A stretch of DNA of 64,000 bases. Origin: Planctomycetia bacterium (GTDB lineage Bacteria; Planctomycetota; Phycisphaerae; Phycisphaerales; SM1A02). A program made the translations under genes and the position numbers. A model generated the notes under the pieces. The model was given only the letters and a program-made list of their open reading frames with translations. It did not search any database and was not told the origin of the DNA. Positions 24,706 to 33,660 of this stretch are shown piece by piece (the first letter of the stretch is position 1; each line of letters begins with the position of its first letter). The stretch spans positions 1 through 64,000 of the forward strand of contig SXUI01000068.1 of the NCBI GenBank assembly GCA_005790605.1. The letters run 5' to 3'.

Positions 24706-26304
24706 TCAGTGCCTAAAGCGGCGCGTTCCGGTGGTGAGGCAGGTGACGCCGCGGGCGTTGCAGAGATCAAACGTGTCCTGGTCACGCTTCGATCCGCCTG
24801 GATGCACGATGCACTGCACACCAGCGTCAATGAGCAGTGTTGGACCGTCAGCGAATGGAAAGAATGCATCGCCAGCGGCAACAACGCCAGCCGGTCGACC
24901 TGCAAGCCGTGCAGTCGCCTTTTCAATCGCGATGCGGCAACTTGCGACGCGATCCATTTGACCCGCGCCGGCACCCCAAAGTTCGCCCGCGCTGCCGATG
25001 CATACCGCGTTGCTCTTGAGATGCTTCGCGACGATCGTGAGCATCGCTGCATCCGCAAGGAACGCATCGCTTGGCTTCGGGCCCGCGACATGCTGAAACC
25101 CGTCCAGCGTGACCGGTAGACGATCTTGATCTTGCACCAGCATGCCGCCTGGAATGGAGCGCCATGCGATCGGGCGACCCGTTGATGCCTTGATCGCACC
25201 GACGGCGAGCAGACGCACGAGTTTCCAACGCGCGGAAAGCATCGCGAGCGCTTCCGGAGAGAAGTCAGGAGCCACGATGACTTCAAGGAACTTCTCACCA
25301 GCGACGATCGAAGTCGCGGTGGTCGCGTCGATCGTTTGGTTGCACGCGAGAATGCCGCCGTACGCCGCGAGACTATCGCCAGCGTACGCCCGCTCAAATG
25401 CGGCGAGCGGGGACGGCGCAACTGCGCAGCCGCAAGGATTGGTGTGCTTGAGGATCGCTGCTGCGCAGTGCTCGGGGAATGACTCGGTCAGATCTTGGAC
25501 GAGTTCAAGTGCCGCGGACGCATCGAGCAGGTTGTTGTATGAGAGCGGTTTCCCGTGCAAGAGTTGCGCGCGGAGCACACTTGGTCCACTCGCTGATGGG
25601 TCGGCGTATGCGGCCGCGAGTTGGTGCGGATTCTCTCCGTATCGAAGATCGAGTTGGCGTGTGAACCCGTGGCGCAAGACTGGCGGAAAGCGCTCGTGAC
25701 CGAGCATTCGGTGCGCCATCCACGCCGCGATCGCCGTGTCATACTCAGCGGTGCGGGCGAATGTGAGCGCCGCGAACTCCCGGCGTAGTTCGAGCGATGT
25801 ACAGCCGTCCTGCGACTTCAACTCGCTCGCAACGCGGTCGTATTGCGATGGATCCGTGACGACGAGCACAGATTCAAAGTTCTTCGCAGCGGAGCGCAGC
25901 ATCGAGGGACCCCCGATGTCGATCTGTTCAATCGCATGATCTTCTGCGACGCTCGCATCGCGCACGGTGCGTTCGAATGGATAGAGATTGACGCACACGA
26001 GGTCGATGGGCTCAATGCCATGCGCACGCATCGCTTCGACATGCGATTCGACTTGCCTTCGCCCAAGCAGTCCGCCGTGGACCTTCGGGTGCAGCGTCTT
26101 GACGCGACCATCGAGCATTTCTGGGAAACCTGTGAGCTGATCGATCGAGCGCACGGGGATGCCAGCAGCGGCCAAAGTGCTCGCCGTGCCGCCAGTCGAG
26201 ACGATCTCCACCCCAAGACCTATAAGCGCTCGCACGAACGCCACGATGTCGGTCTTGTCGGAAACAGAAACGAGCGCCCTGCGGACGCGAACGGCGCTAC
26301 TCAT
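24706..26304 (-). CDS. purH: Bifunctional AICAR transformylase / IMP cyclohydrolase
   Basis: 532 aa. IMP cyclohydrolase region: RRALVSVSDKTDIVAFVRAL, STGGTASTLAAAGIP, GRVKTLHPKVHGGLLGRR. AICAR transformylase region: RYGENPHQ, LSYNNLLDASAALELV, AILKHTNPCGCA, and FFPFADGPTLLIDAGV. It catalyses the last two steps of IMP synthesis. ATG 26304 gives MSSAVRVRRAL and has GAGAGG upstream; the longer reading frame to 26397 looks non-native. nuoC follows after 30 bp. Confidence 0.97.
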   Translation of the reverse strand: MSSAVRVRRALVSVSDKTDIVAFVRALIGLGVEIVSTGGTASTLAAAGIPVRSIDQLTGFPEMLDGRVKTLHPKVHGGLLGRRQVESHVEAMRAHGIEPIDLVCVNLYPFERTVRDASVAEDHAIEQIDIGGPSMLRSAAKNFESVLVVTDPSQYDRVASELKSQDGCTSLELRREFAALTFARTAEYDTAIAAWMAHRMLGHERFPPVLRHGFTRQLDLRYGENPHQLAAAYADPSASGPSVLRAQLLHGKPLSYNNLLDASAALELVQDLTESFPEHCAAAILKHTNPCGCAVAPSPLAAFERAYAGDSLAAYGGILACNQTIDATTATSIVAGEKFLEVIVAPDFSPEALAMLSARWKLVRLLAVGAIKASTGRPIAWRSIPGGMLVQDQDRLPVTLDGFQHVAGPKPSDAFLADAAMLTIVAKHLKSNAVCIGSAGELWGAGAGQMDRVASCRIAIEKATARLAGRPAGVVAAGDAFFPFADGPTLLIDAGVQCIVHPGGSKRDQDTFDLCNARGVTCLTTGTRRFRH

Positions 26305-26380
26305 GGTGCCATGCCTCTCAGAATCGTGACTCGACGCGGTGAATCGAAGTGCGCAATTGCTTGCGTCTTGACTCGCATGA

Positions 26381-27661
26381 TCAGTTACTCGCAGCATTCG
26401 CCGACGCGGAGTCTGCAGGTTTCTTCGCCGCCGCGCTCACGCGGGGTGCGAGGTACTCCACGCGACCATCCGTGTTCCACACCATGAAATCGCCTTTGAG
26501 CAAGCGATCTGCTTCGATCCACTCCACTTGCGGCATGGCGATGGTGCGAGCGATCGCGCCAGTGGCGAGGTCGACGACGACGACCTGCCGACGGACTGGA
26601 TCCCAAAGGAAAAGGTCCTGACCATGGGCGGTGAGCACCGGAATGCCGAGCCCTTGTTTCGTCCACCGGACGACGCCGCCTGGATGTCCGGCGCCACGAA
26701 GTTCGAAGCACATCAGGCCTTCGGTTGGCACGAATTGAATCGCGACTTCATCGGTTGCGAACGGAGGTGTTTCGAGCGAGCTCTCGGTGAAGTAGCTCCA
26801 CAACTTGGCGCCGTTGCGAATGTCGAACGCGTAGACATACTGATCTTGTGAAGCGACGATTGCGGTGTCATTGGCTGCAGCGATGGACGCGCGCACGCCC
26901 TTGCCAAGTTTGGTCCGCCAGTAGCTCGCTCCGTTTGCTGCGTCGAGCGCCGCCACGAATCCATCCGTTGTGCCAACGAGCACGCAACTGTCTGCATAAA
27001 GCGTTGGTTTTGCCACAATCGACGCGCCAATGGTCTTGGCGTTCACTTCAGCGCCAGTTGCAAATCGGTGCCAGCACACGATGCCTGAACGCGTGCCCCA
27101 CACGAACGCGCTCGAGGTTGCCACTGGAGCGGTCGAAGGCGTGCGATGGACAGGCTGCTTCACGGTGAGCGGAACTGGAGAGTGCAGTTTGCCATCGACG
27201 GGCGACACGAGATACACGCACGTGTTCGTCGCAACGGCGATGCGGTCGACCGCTGACTGGGCGAATGGAACCTGCATCGGTTGTACGGCGAGGATCGTGT
27301 CGCTCGTTGGCGCGCCGGAGGAGTACCACACGATCGTTCCATCATGCGGGCGGAGCATGGTGAGTTCGTTGCGAGTGTTTCCGACGAAGACGCCTTGAGC
27401 GCTCGCCCAAACGCGCGTCGTCTGCATGCCAGTCGGAAGCGTAAGACGCGTCTGCCAACCGATCGTTGTTCCCAAACTCTCCGCGGCATCGGGTGCGACG
27501 AGGTAGAGCGCCTCAACCGAAGCCTTCAGGGCATCAACCGCGCTCTCCCCAGCCTTTGGAGCTGGTGTTGCGGTTTCCGTCTGCGCGTAGGTCGCGGATG
27601 CGAGCACTGCGGTGGCGAACAGGGTTGCGGCGATGGAGCGGTGGGGGTCTCGAGCGGTCAT
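26381..27661 (-). CDS. Exported PQQ-type beta-propeller protein
   Basis: 426 aa. Signal peptide (IAATLFATAVLASATYA). The mature part has blades of the PQQ/BamB type: VGTTDGFVAALDAANGASYW, VASQDQYVYAFDIRNGAKLW, DLFLWDPVRRQVVVVDLATG. It resembles BamB in fold, but no Bam partner is nearby, so membership of the outer-membrane assembly complex is only a possibility. An Ala/Lys-rich tail follows. An ATG 18 bp upstream (27679) is also possible. It lies 76 bp upstream of purH on the same strand. Confidence 0.78.
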   Translation of the reverse strand: MTARDPHRSIAATLFATAVLASATYAQTETATPAPKAGESAVDALKASVEALYLVAPDAAESLGTTIGWQTRLTLPTGMQTTRVWASAQGVFVGNTRNELTMLRPHDGTIVWYSSGAPTSDTILAVQPMQVPFAQSAVDRIAVATNTCVYLVSPVDGKLHSPVPLTVKQPVHRTPSTAPVATSSAFVWGTRSGIVCWHRFATGAEVNAKTIGASIVAKPTLYADSCVLVGTTDGFVAALDAANGASYWRTKLGKGVRASIAAANDTAIVASQDQYVYAFDIRNGAKLWSYFTESSLETPPFATDEVAIQFVPTEGLMCFELRGAGHPGGVVRWTKQGLGIPVLTAHGQDLFLWDPVRRQVVVVDLATGAIARTIAMPQVEWIEADRLLKGDFMVWNTDGRVEYLAPRVSAAAKKPADSASANAASN

Positions 27662-27792
27662 GGTTATTCTCAAAGCCATGCAGTCAATGGAAGGGTTACA
27701 AGGTACCCGAAGCGCGCCTATTCGGGGATGGCGTGGGCTCGTGTGGAGGGGCTGTTTTCGAATCCTCGCCGACGCCGTTGGAGCACTCGCGC

Positions 27793-27798
27793 TACGCT
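27793..27798 (+). promoter_or_regulatory. -10 box TACGCT, 6 nt before ribE GTG
   Basis: TACGCT-CGAAGG-GTG. The GTG start is fixed by the conserved (M)FTGLIQ N-terminus of riboflavin synthase, so this spacing does not depend on the motif itself. Confidence 0.6.
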
Positions 27799-27804
27799 CG
27801 AAGG

Positions 27805-28413
27805 GTGTTCACCGGACTCATTCAAACGCTAGGAACGGTGCGAGCGAACGAATCTGTCGCAAGCGGACGGCGGCTTGTCATTGAACCGCCCGTTGGATTT
27901 CCTACGCAATTGCCAGGCGCGTCAATCGCGGTGCACGGCTGCTGCTTAACACTCGTTGCGGGTGAGGGCAGTGCGCTTCGGTTTGATGTGATCCCGCAAA
28001 CTCTGGCATTGACAACGATCGGCGACCTCGGCGCCGGCGCAACCATTCACCTTGAGATCAGCGCGACACCGAGCACCCTGCTCGGTGGACATCTCGTGCT
28101 TGGGCATATCGATGGAGTCGCGGTTGTGCGCGAAATCTCGGTTGCAAGTGGAGAGCATCGTGTCACCCTCGAAGCGCCGATCGAAGTTGCGGAGGCGATG
28201 GTGGCGCAAGGATCCGTCACGCTCGACGGAGTCTCCCTCACCATCGCAACCGTGCACGGTGGCGCGAGCGCGGCGGCCCTCTTCGATGTCTGCTTGATTC
28301 CTGAGACACTCGCGCGCACGACCTTGAGTCGTTGGCGGGTTGGCTCACGGGTCAATCTTGAAGCCGATTATCTCGCGAAACTTGTCGCGGCTTGCGTGAA
28401 GCGCGCGCGGTGA
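27805..28413 (+). CDS. ribE: Riboflavin synthase, alpha subunit
   Basis: 202 aa with two lumazine-binding repeats. Repeat 1: FTGLIQTLGTVRA, VHGCCLTLV, LGGHLVLGHIDG. Repeat 2: VAQGSVTLDGVSLTIATV and LARTTLSRWRVGSRVNLEAD. It dismutates two 6,7-dimethyl-8-ribityllumazine molecules into riboflavin. The usual MFTG start is a GTG at 27805. No other rib genes are adjacent. It is convergent with the pterin dehydratase gene (18 bp). Confidence 0.96.
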   Translation: MFTGLIQTLGTVRANESVASGRRLVIEPPVGFPTQLPGASIAVHGCCLTLVAGEGSALRFDVIPQTLALTTIGDLGAGATIHLEISATPSTLLGGHLVLGHIDGVAVVREISVASGEHRVTLEAPIEVAEAMVAQGSVTLDGVSLTIATVHGGASAAALFDVCLIPETLARTTLSRWRVGSRVNLEADYLAKLVAACVKRAR

Positions 28414-28431
28414 GACGGGTTTCTGAGGCAC

Positions 28432-28746
28432 TCAACTGTTTTCGCGCGCCTGATCGGCGATGCTGGCAAATGCGAAGTCTTTCGCGCTGATGCCGCCCGC
28501 GTCGTGCGTCGAAAGCGAAAGCGTGACTCGATTCCATCGAACAAGAATGTCTGGATGATGCTGGACGGATTCGGCGCGTTCACTGATCGCATTGACAAAT
28601 CGCATCGCATCGACGAAGTTCGCGAAGACAAAGGTCCGTTGGAGTTGGTCGCCCGAGTGCGACCACTCGGGTAGCGTCTCGAGGCGCCGCGAGATTTCAC
28701 CATCCTCAAGCCGCTGCGGTTTCGAGCTGCTTTGTCCATGAGCCAT
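28432..28746 (-). CDS. 4a-hydroxytetrahydrobiopterin dehydratase
   Basis: 104 aa, normal for PCD/DCoH. Conserved FVFANFVDAMRFVNAISERA, AESVQHHPDILVRWNRVTLSL and GGISAKDFAFA; the HHPD region carries the catalytic histidines. It dehydrates the 4a-carbinolamine of pterins and supports aromatic amino-acid hydroxylases, none of which is in the window; in bacteria lacking those enzymes the family is often linked to molybdopterin. TACGAT is 8 nt before ATG 28746. Confidence 0.93.
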   Translation of the reverse strand: MAHGQSSSKPQRLEDGEISRRLETLPEWSHSGDQLQRTFVFANFVDAMRFVNAISERAESVQHHPDILVRWNRVTLSLSTHDAGGISAKDFAFASIADQARENS

Positions 28747-28754
28747 GACGTTGC

Positions 28755-28760
28755 ATCGTA
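28755..28760 (-). promoter_or_regulatory. -10 box TACGAT, 8 nt before PCD ATG
   Basis: TACGAT-GCAACGTC-ATG on the minus strand. Confidence 0.5.
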
Positions 28761-28842
28761 CGACTTCAACGATCATGGTGACAACCACCGCTTGGAGGCG
28801 ATTTCGTCACGGTCGGACGCCGCTTCAGCCTTCGCGAGCATG

Positions 28843-28848
28843 TACGAT
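28843..28848 (+). promoter_or_regulatory. -10 box TACGAT, 7 nt before DUF192 ATG
   Basis: TACGAT-TTCACGC-ATG. The same hexamer serves the divergent pterin dehydratase 82 bp away. Confidence 0.5.
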
Positions 28849-28855
28849 TTCACGC

Positions 28856-29377
28856 ATGTGTCGACCCCAGCGCGCCTTGCGCGTCATTCTCTCCGCTCTC
28901 CTCGTGTTCGTATGCCCCGCATGCTCCTCCGGCGGTGTTGCGTCAACCTCGGAACCTGCAGTTGAAGATGTGGTGCTTGGCGGCGAGACGTTCCACCTCC
29001 GCCTTGCAATCAACGATGCGCAGCGGCAAAAGGGGCTTGGGGGCGTTGCATCACTTGCTCCAGATGCGGGCATGCTCTTTGTTTTTCCCGACGCTGCTCC
29101 GCGAAGTTTTTGGATGTATGGATGCACCATCGACCTTGACATCGCGTATGTCAGTCCGCTCGGCCGCGTCGTAAGCGTGTACACCATGCCCAAGGAGGCC
29201 CCGCAGGCGGAGGGGGAGAGCGTCGCGGACTACAGCGCGCGCCTTCTTCGTTATCCAAGCGGGAGTCCTGCACGGTATGTCATCGAGGTGCAGCCTGGAA
29301 CGCTCGCGCGACTGGGAATAACAGTCGGGACGATGCTGGAATTGGATCGAGAGCGCCTCAAGACGCTCGCGCATTGA
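28856..29377 (+). CDS. DUF192 family exported protein
   Basis: 173 aa. It begins MCRPQRALRVILSALLVFVC and has a cysteine in PACSSGG, so it may be a lipoprotein, although the -3 position is not typical. The DUF192 fold follows: QRQKGLGGVASLAPDAGMLF, FPDAAPRSFWMYGCTIDLDI, GRVVSVYTMPKEAPQ. The domain is widespread on bacterial and archaeal surfaces; no reaction is established. It starts next to a -10 box and is divergent from the pterin dehydratase. Confidence 0.88.
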   Translation: MCRPQRALRVILSALLVFVCPACSSGGVASTSEPAVEDVVLGGETFHLRLAINDAQRQKGLGGVASLAPDAGMLFVFPDAAPRSFWMYGCTIDLDIAYVSPLGRVVSVYTMPKEAPQAEGESVADYSARLLRYPSGSPARYVIEVQPGTLARLGITVGTMLELDRERLKTLAH

Positions 29378-29510
29378 GCCGATTTCCTTTCTAGAAGTGA
29401 GGGAGTATTGCACGCGATGCATGGGCGTCGCCGCATCATCGTTGAGCAAGCGTGTGTAGTCGTCCACTGCGCGCGCGAGTGAGGAAGTCCGAGGTTGCAG
29501 GAGGTTTGTC

Positions 29511-30758
29511 TTGGCACAATCGCGAGGCGTTGTTCCGTGTGCGCGTGGCGGCTCCGTGGTTGTTATTTCGGCGAGTGAGTGCCTGCGGCAATCCACAGCA
29601 CTTCGCGCGGCGCTTGAGGCAGGATTTGAATCCGCCGCACCTCAGGACAAACCGGCAATCGCACACATGGCATTAAGTGGATGCGCCACCGCGTCCTTAC
29701 GGTGTGACGCCGTCGTCCTGGTTGCGGAAGCGACGCCTGCGGCGGCACTCGATCTCGTCCTCGCGTCTATCGATCCGACCGCTGCACCCGAAGTCATCCT
29801 TGTAGCCACGCTGCCAATGGGCGCTGGTCTTGAGCATGACGCACTCATTTACTCGCCGACCGATGATCCGTCTATCCTCGTGGGGATGCTTCGCGGCGTG
29901 CTGCGTTGTGCGCAAGCACGGCGCGCGGTGACGCAAGAACTTGGCCTCGTCACTCGCGTGCTTGGGAATCTGCGCGAGGAGCTCGACGCGCGCGAAGAGG
30001 AGATTCAGATGGCCGCGATGGTGCAGCGCGACTTCTTGCCGCTGCACCGCAACCTCGAGCATGGATTTCAGGTCGCGACGCTGTTTCGTCCTCTCGCTGG
30101 AGTGAGCGGTGATGTTTTCAACATCAAGCCACTCGATGACAGTGCGGTTTCGATTTTCATTGCCGACGCGGTTGGTCACGGTGTGCCCGCGGCGTTGCTT
30201 GGCATGGCCGTCGCCCGTTCCGTCGAACTGACGGAGCGCGAAGGCACATCGCATCGGATCCTCGGTCCAGCCGAGACTCTTGACCGTCTCAATCGCAACT
30301 TGATTGAACATCAGCGCGGGACGACGCGCTTCGCGACTGCGGTTGCGGCGCTCCTAGATTCCTCCTCTCGCACTCTTCGCCTTGCAAGTGCCGGACATCC
30401 TGCGTGTTTCTTGATGCGGGCGGGCGAACTGCCTCGCTCGCTCGAAATGCCCGGGGGGTTGCTCGGCGTGTTCCCAGAAGAGCAGTATGTCGAAGCATCC
30501 GTCGTGCTTGAGGAAGGCGATGCGGTGGTCTTCTACTCTGACGGCGTTGAACAGGCGTTGTACGGCAGCGATGGACCGGGGCATCCTCGAGCGTTCGCGG
30601 CCGCGAGCGGCGCGTCGAGTGCAGAAGAGGTCATCGAGAGACTCGCTGCGGAACTTGACGCGCATGCGGGATCTTTGCACCCAGAGGACGACGTCACGCT
30701 GCTTGTGCTGTACGCGGGGCCAAAGTCAGAGGCAAGCGCCGCGCGCCGCGCGGCGTGA
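29511..30758 (+). CDS. SpoIIE/RsbU-type serine phosphatase
   Basis: 415 aa. The N-terminal 140 residues form an uncharacterised receiver-like domain (VVVISASECLRQSTALRAAL, CDAVVLVAEATPAAALDLVL). A coiled segment (REELDAREEEIQMAAMVQRDFLP) leads to a PP2C-type SpoIIE domain: LAGVSGDVF, IADAVGHGVPAALL, AGHPACFLM, VVFYSDGVEQA, EDDVTLLVL, with metal-binding aspartates present. Such phosphatases act on anti-anti-sigma or partner-switch proteins. The start is TTG 29511, decided by a strong AGGAGG six nt upstream. No partner-switch gene is adjacent. Confidence 0.88.
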   Translation: MAQSRGVVPCARGGSVVVISASECLRQSTALRAALEAGFESAAPQDKPAIAHMALSGCATASLRCDAVVLVAEATPAAALDLVLASIDPTAAPEVILVATLPMGAGLEHDALIYSPTDDPSILVGMLRGVLRCAQARRAVTQELGLVTRVLGNLREELDAREEEIQMAAMVQRDFLPLHRNLEHGFQVATLFRPLAGVSGDVFNIKPLDDSAVSIFIADAVGHGVPAALLGMAVARSVELTEREGTSHRILGPAETLDRLNRNLIEHQRGTTRFATAVAALLDSSSRTLRLASAGHPACFLMRAGELPRSLEMPGGLLGVFPEEQYVEASVVLEEGDAVVFYSDGVEQALYGSDGPGHPRAFAAASGASSAEEVIERLAAELDAHAGSLHPEDDVTLLVLYAGPKSEASAARRAA

Positions 30759-30775
30759 GTTTCGCGTCGCGAGCG

Positions 30776-31819
30776 TTACTCCAATGCGCTTCGTACGTGG
30801 CTGGCGCGCGCCGCGCGATCGTCGCTTCGTGCGCTCGGCGTGAGCGTGAGGATGCGCGTGAGATGGGCGGGCTGCACTTCAAAGAGCAGTCGGTTGATTG
30901 TTGAAATCGAAATCTTCTCGATGATGCCTACGGCAACACCCAGTCGAACTCGCGAGAGGTACTTGTAGGACTCTTCGAGAGAGAGGAGGCGCGCGCTTCG
31001 GAGGATGCCGAGCGCTCGATGCGCGCGGTCTGTCGCGGTTGCTGCGTCGCTCTCAAGCATGCGGTGTCGTGCTTGCCGTTCGTACTCGACAATTTGCGGG
31101 ACGATGACGCCAGCGAACTCCTCCAGCAGGTCTTCTTCGCTGCGACCGAGCGTCACCTGATTCGAGATCTGAAAGAGTTCTCCGAGTGCATCACTGCCTT
31201 CTCCGTGCACGCCGCGAACCGCTAACTTCAACTCCTTGGCCGAGCGGCGCATCTTCTCGAGTTCGTCGAGCACGCGCAGCGCCGGGAGGTGCAGCATGAC
31301 GCTCATGCGGATGCCGGTTCCGAGGTTGGTCGGGCAGGCCGTGAGGTATCCGAAGCGAGGGTGATATGCGTAATCGAGCGATTTTTCGAGCGAGCGATCG
31401 AGGTGCGTCATCGCTTCGACAAGTGCATGCAATCGAAATCCGCCCGCAAACATCTGCGCGCGGAGATGATCTTCCTCATTGACCATGATGCTCGCGCATC
31501 CATCAGCGCTCAGCGCGACGCATCGAGGGTGGGTGCCCTCAGAGAAGTGCTTCGAGATCAGATTCCGCTCAAAGAGCAGCGTGCGATCCGTTTCATCACT
31601 CGACGCCAAGTTGATCCAACGGGTTCCAGTTGCGAAGGCACCGCCGATCTGCGTGACTTGCACGCGGTGCATCACCTCGGTCAGTTGATCGGGAGTAGCG
31701 CGATTGACGAATGGATAGCCACTGATGTTCCGTGCGAGTCGCACGCGGCTTGAAAGCACAACATCGCCAAGCGGTGTGTCGCTGTCGTACATCGCGGTGA
31801 GGTCATCAGAGCGCTTCAT
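30776..31819 (-). CDS. mcsB: Protein-arginine kinase McsB
   Basis: 347 aa, normal for McsB (guanidino-phosphotransferase fold). Conserved blocks: LSSRVRLARNISGYPF (about 22-37), ASIMVNEEDHLRAQM (about 110-124) with the catalytic Glu pair, and LTACPTNLGTGIRMSVMLHLP (about 158) with the active-site Cys. In Firmicutes it phosphorylates arginines to mark proteins for ClpC-ClpP. The C-terminal pArg-binding RDxxRA motif appears as DRAARA, with the first two residues swapped. It follows mcsA by 44 bp on the same strand, and clpC is also in the window. Confidence 0.94.
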   Translation of the reverse strand: MKRSDDLTAMYDSDTPLGDVVLSSRVRLARNISGYPFVNRATPDQLTEVMHRVQVTQIGGAFATGTRWINLASSDETDRTLLFERNLISKHFSEGTHPRCVALSADGCASIMVNEEDHLRAQMFAGGFRLHALVEAMTHLDRSLEKSLDYAYHPRFGYLTACPTNLGTGIRMSVMLHLPALRVLDELEKMRRSAKELKLAVRGVHGEGSDALGELFQISNQVTLGRSEEDLLEEFAGVIVPQIVEYERQARHRMLESDAATATDRAHRALGILRSARLLSLEESYKYLSRVRLGVAVGIIEKISISTINRLLFEVQPAHLTRILTLTPSARSDDRAARASHVRSALE

Positions 31820-31863
31820 GATGGGTCATGGGCAGGCAAAGGGAGGAAGTCGCATGCGGGGCA

Positions 31864-32418
31864 TTAGGTTTGGCTTGAAGCGTCGCAGTTTGCGTCGAGA
31901 TCATCGGCGCCAGGTGTGCCAAGTGTTGAGAGGCGATCTCGTAGTCGCGCGGCGCGCTCGTACTCCTCTCGGCTGATGGCGTCGCGGAGTTCCTTCGCGA
32001 GACGGTTTCGAAGCGCTGCACGGTCGATGGAGCATGCGGCTTGCTCAGGATGTCGACCGACATGCACCGATGCTCCACCCTGTGCGCGGGCAATCAATCC
32101 ACTCAGCATGTCCTCGAACACGCGGTAGCAATCGGGGCAGCCAAGCAGTCCGCTCGACTGCAAGCCCGCGATCGTCATACCGCACGACGCACATGTCTTC
32201 GCGGGCCGAGGCGTGCTCCGACGCGCCGTTGGATGCGCAGCATGCGCGGCGCTCAAGAGTTGCGAGATGTTGACGGTCACTCCGCCCGCGCCTGGAATCA
32301 CGAATCCTTGTGCTCTCGCATGGTCTGCGCAGAGGTGGATCTCCTGCGCAACGCCATCCCGAATGAGGGTTTCATGCACGGACGCGGGTTGATCGCAGTG
32401 ATCGCAGCGACGAGTCAT
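31864..32418 (-). CDS. mcsA: McsA-like zinc-finger/UVR protein
   Basis: 184 aa. Two zinc sites: CDHCDQP with CADHA near the N-terminus, and CASCG with CPDCY in the middle. A UVR domain at about residues 130-165 (LRNRLAKELRDAISREEYER) is the same type found in the ClpC M-domain and UvrB. In B. subtilis McsA activates McsB. The start ATG 32418 has AGAGGA 6 nt upstream (a TAGAGG -10-like hexamer overlaps it). Upstream of mcsB in operon order, as in Firmicutes, but without ctsR. Confidence 0.9.
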   Translation of the reverse strand: MTRRCDHCDQPASVHETLIRDGVAQEIHLCADHARAQGFVIPGAGGVTVNISQLLSAAHAAHPTARRSTPRPAKTCASCGMTIAGLQSSGLLGCPDCYRVFEDMLSGLIARAQGGASVHVGRHPEQAACSIDRAALRNRLAKELRDAISREEYERAARLRDRLSTLGTPGADDLDANCDASSQT

Positions 32419-32553
32419 TTCGTTCCTCTACAAACGCACTGCGCCAACCGTACGCATCGAAGTCGCGTTCCAGGTTGCCCCGTGCATGAAGGAGTGTATC
32501 GGCATGGTTCGCAGCGTCCACACTTTTGGGGGCTCAAGGTGTCTTCGCGCAGA

Positions 32554-33390
32554 TCAGGGCTTGCCGATTGCGCGGCGTATGCCGGCAAGTGATCGAAGAA
32601 GGTCAGGGACACTCTGCAGAGGCTGAATCGTCGCTGCATCTGAAGCGCTCGCCGCGGGAGTCGGGTGGCATTCAAGGAACAACGCATCCACGCCAGCGGC
32701 GATCGCCGCGCGAGCAAGGAGTGGAACTCGATCTGCGCGCCCCGCGGTTGCCGTGATACTGCCGCCAGGAAGTTGCGCCGAGTGCGTCGCATCGAAACAA
32801 ACTGGTACACCCATGTCCATGAGGTCGCCGACGCCAATGAAATCGTTCACGAGTCGGTTGTATCCGAAGAAGGTTCCGCGCTCGGTAAGCATCGGCGCAG
32901 TGCATCCACCCTCGCTCAGTTTCACGAGGACGTTCTGCATCTCTTGCGGCGACATGAATTGTCCCTTCTTGACATTCACCGGTCGCCCGGTTGCAGCGGC
33001 GGCGACGAGAAGATCAGTTTGTCGGCAGAGAAACGCTGGAATTTGCAAGAGGTCGATCACACGCGCGGCGAGGGCTGCTTGTTCGGGCGCGTGAATGTCC
33101 GTGGTCACCGGAACGCGAAACTTCTCTCGGATCCGCCCGAGTTCACCAATGCCTCGCTCCATGCCAAGACCGCGCTTCGAGTGCACGCTGGATCGATTCG
33201 CTTTGTCGAAGCTCGCTTTGAACACAAACGGGAACTTGAGTTCCGCGCAAATGTCGTGGAGCGTCGATGCGATCAAGTCATTGGTCGCCGCGTCTTCGAG
33301 CACGCAGGGCCCTGCAATGACGAGAAGCGGACGGGGCGCACTCGCGGAAAACCAGGCGAGCAGTGCGTTGTGCATAGGGTCGTGGGACAT
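32554..33390 (-). CDS. kdsA: 3-deoxy-8-phosphooctulonate synthase (KDO-8-P synthase)
   Basis: 278 aa. Signatures of the KDO8PS/DAHPS-I fold: LLVIAGPCVLED, FKASFDKANRSS, PVTTDIHAPEQAA, NVKKGQFMSPQEMQNV, FDATHSAQLPGG, FLECHPTP. It condenses phosphoenolpyruvate and arabinose 5-phosphate to Kdo-8-P for lipopolysaccharide. The gene supports a Gram-negative envelope with Kdo. ATG 33390 gives MSHDPMHNALL; a second ATG 15 bp inside is possible. Confidence 0.95.
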   Translation of the reverse strand: MSHDPMHNALLAWFSASAPRPLLVIAGPCVLEDAATNDLIASTLHDICAELKFPFVFKASFDKANRSSVHSKRGLGMERGIGELGRIREKFRVPVTTDIHAPEQAALAARVIDLLQIPAFLCRQTDLLVAAAATGRPVNVKKGQFMSPQEMQNVLVKLSEGGCTAPMLTERGTFFGYNRLVNDFIGVGDLMDMGVPVCFDATHSAQLPGGSITATAGRADRVPLLARAAIAAGVDALFLECHPTPAASASDAATIQPLQSVPDLLRSLAGIRRAIGKP

Positions 33391-33432
33391 CGAGAATCTT
33401 GGGGCAATCGAAGGAGATTGGGGAAAGCGCGG

Positions 33433-33438
33433 AGTGTA
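33433..33438 (-). promoter_or_regulatory. Possible -10 (TACACT) of kdsA
   Basis: TACACT on the minus strand about 42 nt upstream of the kdsA ATG would give a leader of roughly 35 nt. An AT-rich stretch lies further upstream. Confidence 0.3.
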
Positions 33439-33660
33439 AGGCCTTCAACAGGCGGGCTTGAGGCTTGAGGTTCCGTCGAAGTGTGAAATTTTTGCCGAAA
33501 AGTCAAACAAGGAATTCAAAAATCTCACGAGTTCGCAAGAACGCGATGGGGGGATCCGTCCGAAGAGATTGTTGAGCGGGTGTTCATGATGGAGCCTGCT
33601 CGACCCGTTCGTGTCGTAGACCGCACCCTGTGATGTTTTCTTCTGACGAAGGGAGATCCC

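Noticed and set aside
27466-27804. In-frame extension of ribE upstream
   Set aside because: It lies antisense to the PQQ-propeller gene; riboflavin synthases begin MFTG, which is the GTG at 27805.
29418-29483. Small open frame (MHGRRRIIVEQACVVV) before the SpoIIE gene
   Set aside because: It is short, has no clear ribosome site and no known match; TATTGC upstream is a poor -10 box.
33585-33633. 15-codon open frame before the DUF1444 gene as a leader peptide
   Set aside because: Its sequence (MMEPARPVRVVDRTL) has no run of one amino acid and no attenuator hairpin follows; chance is likely.
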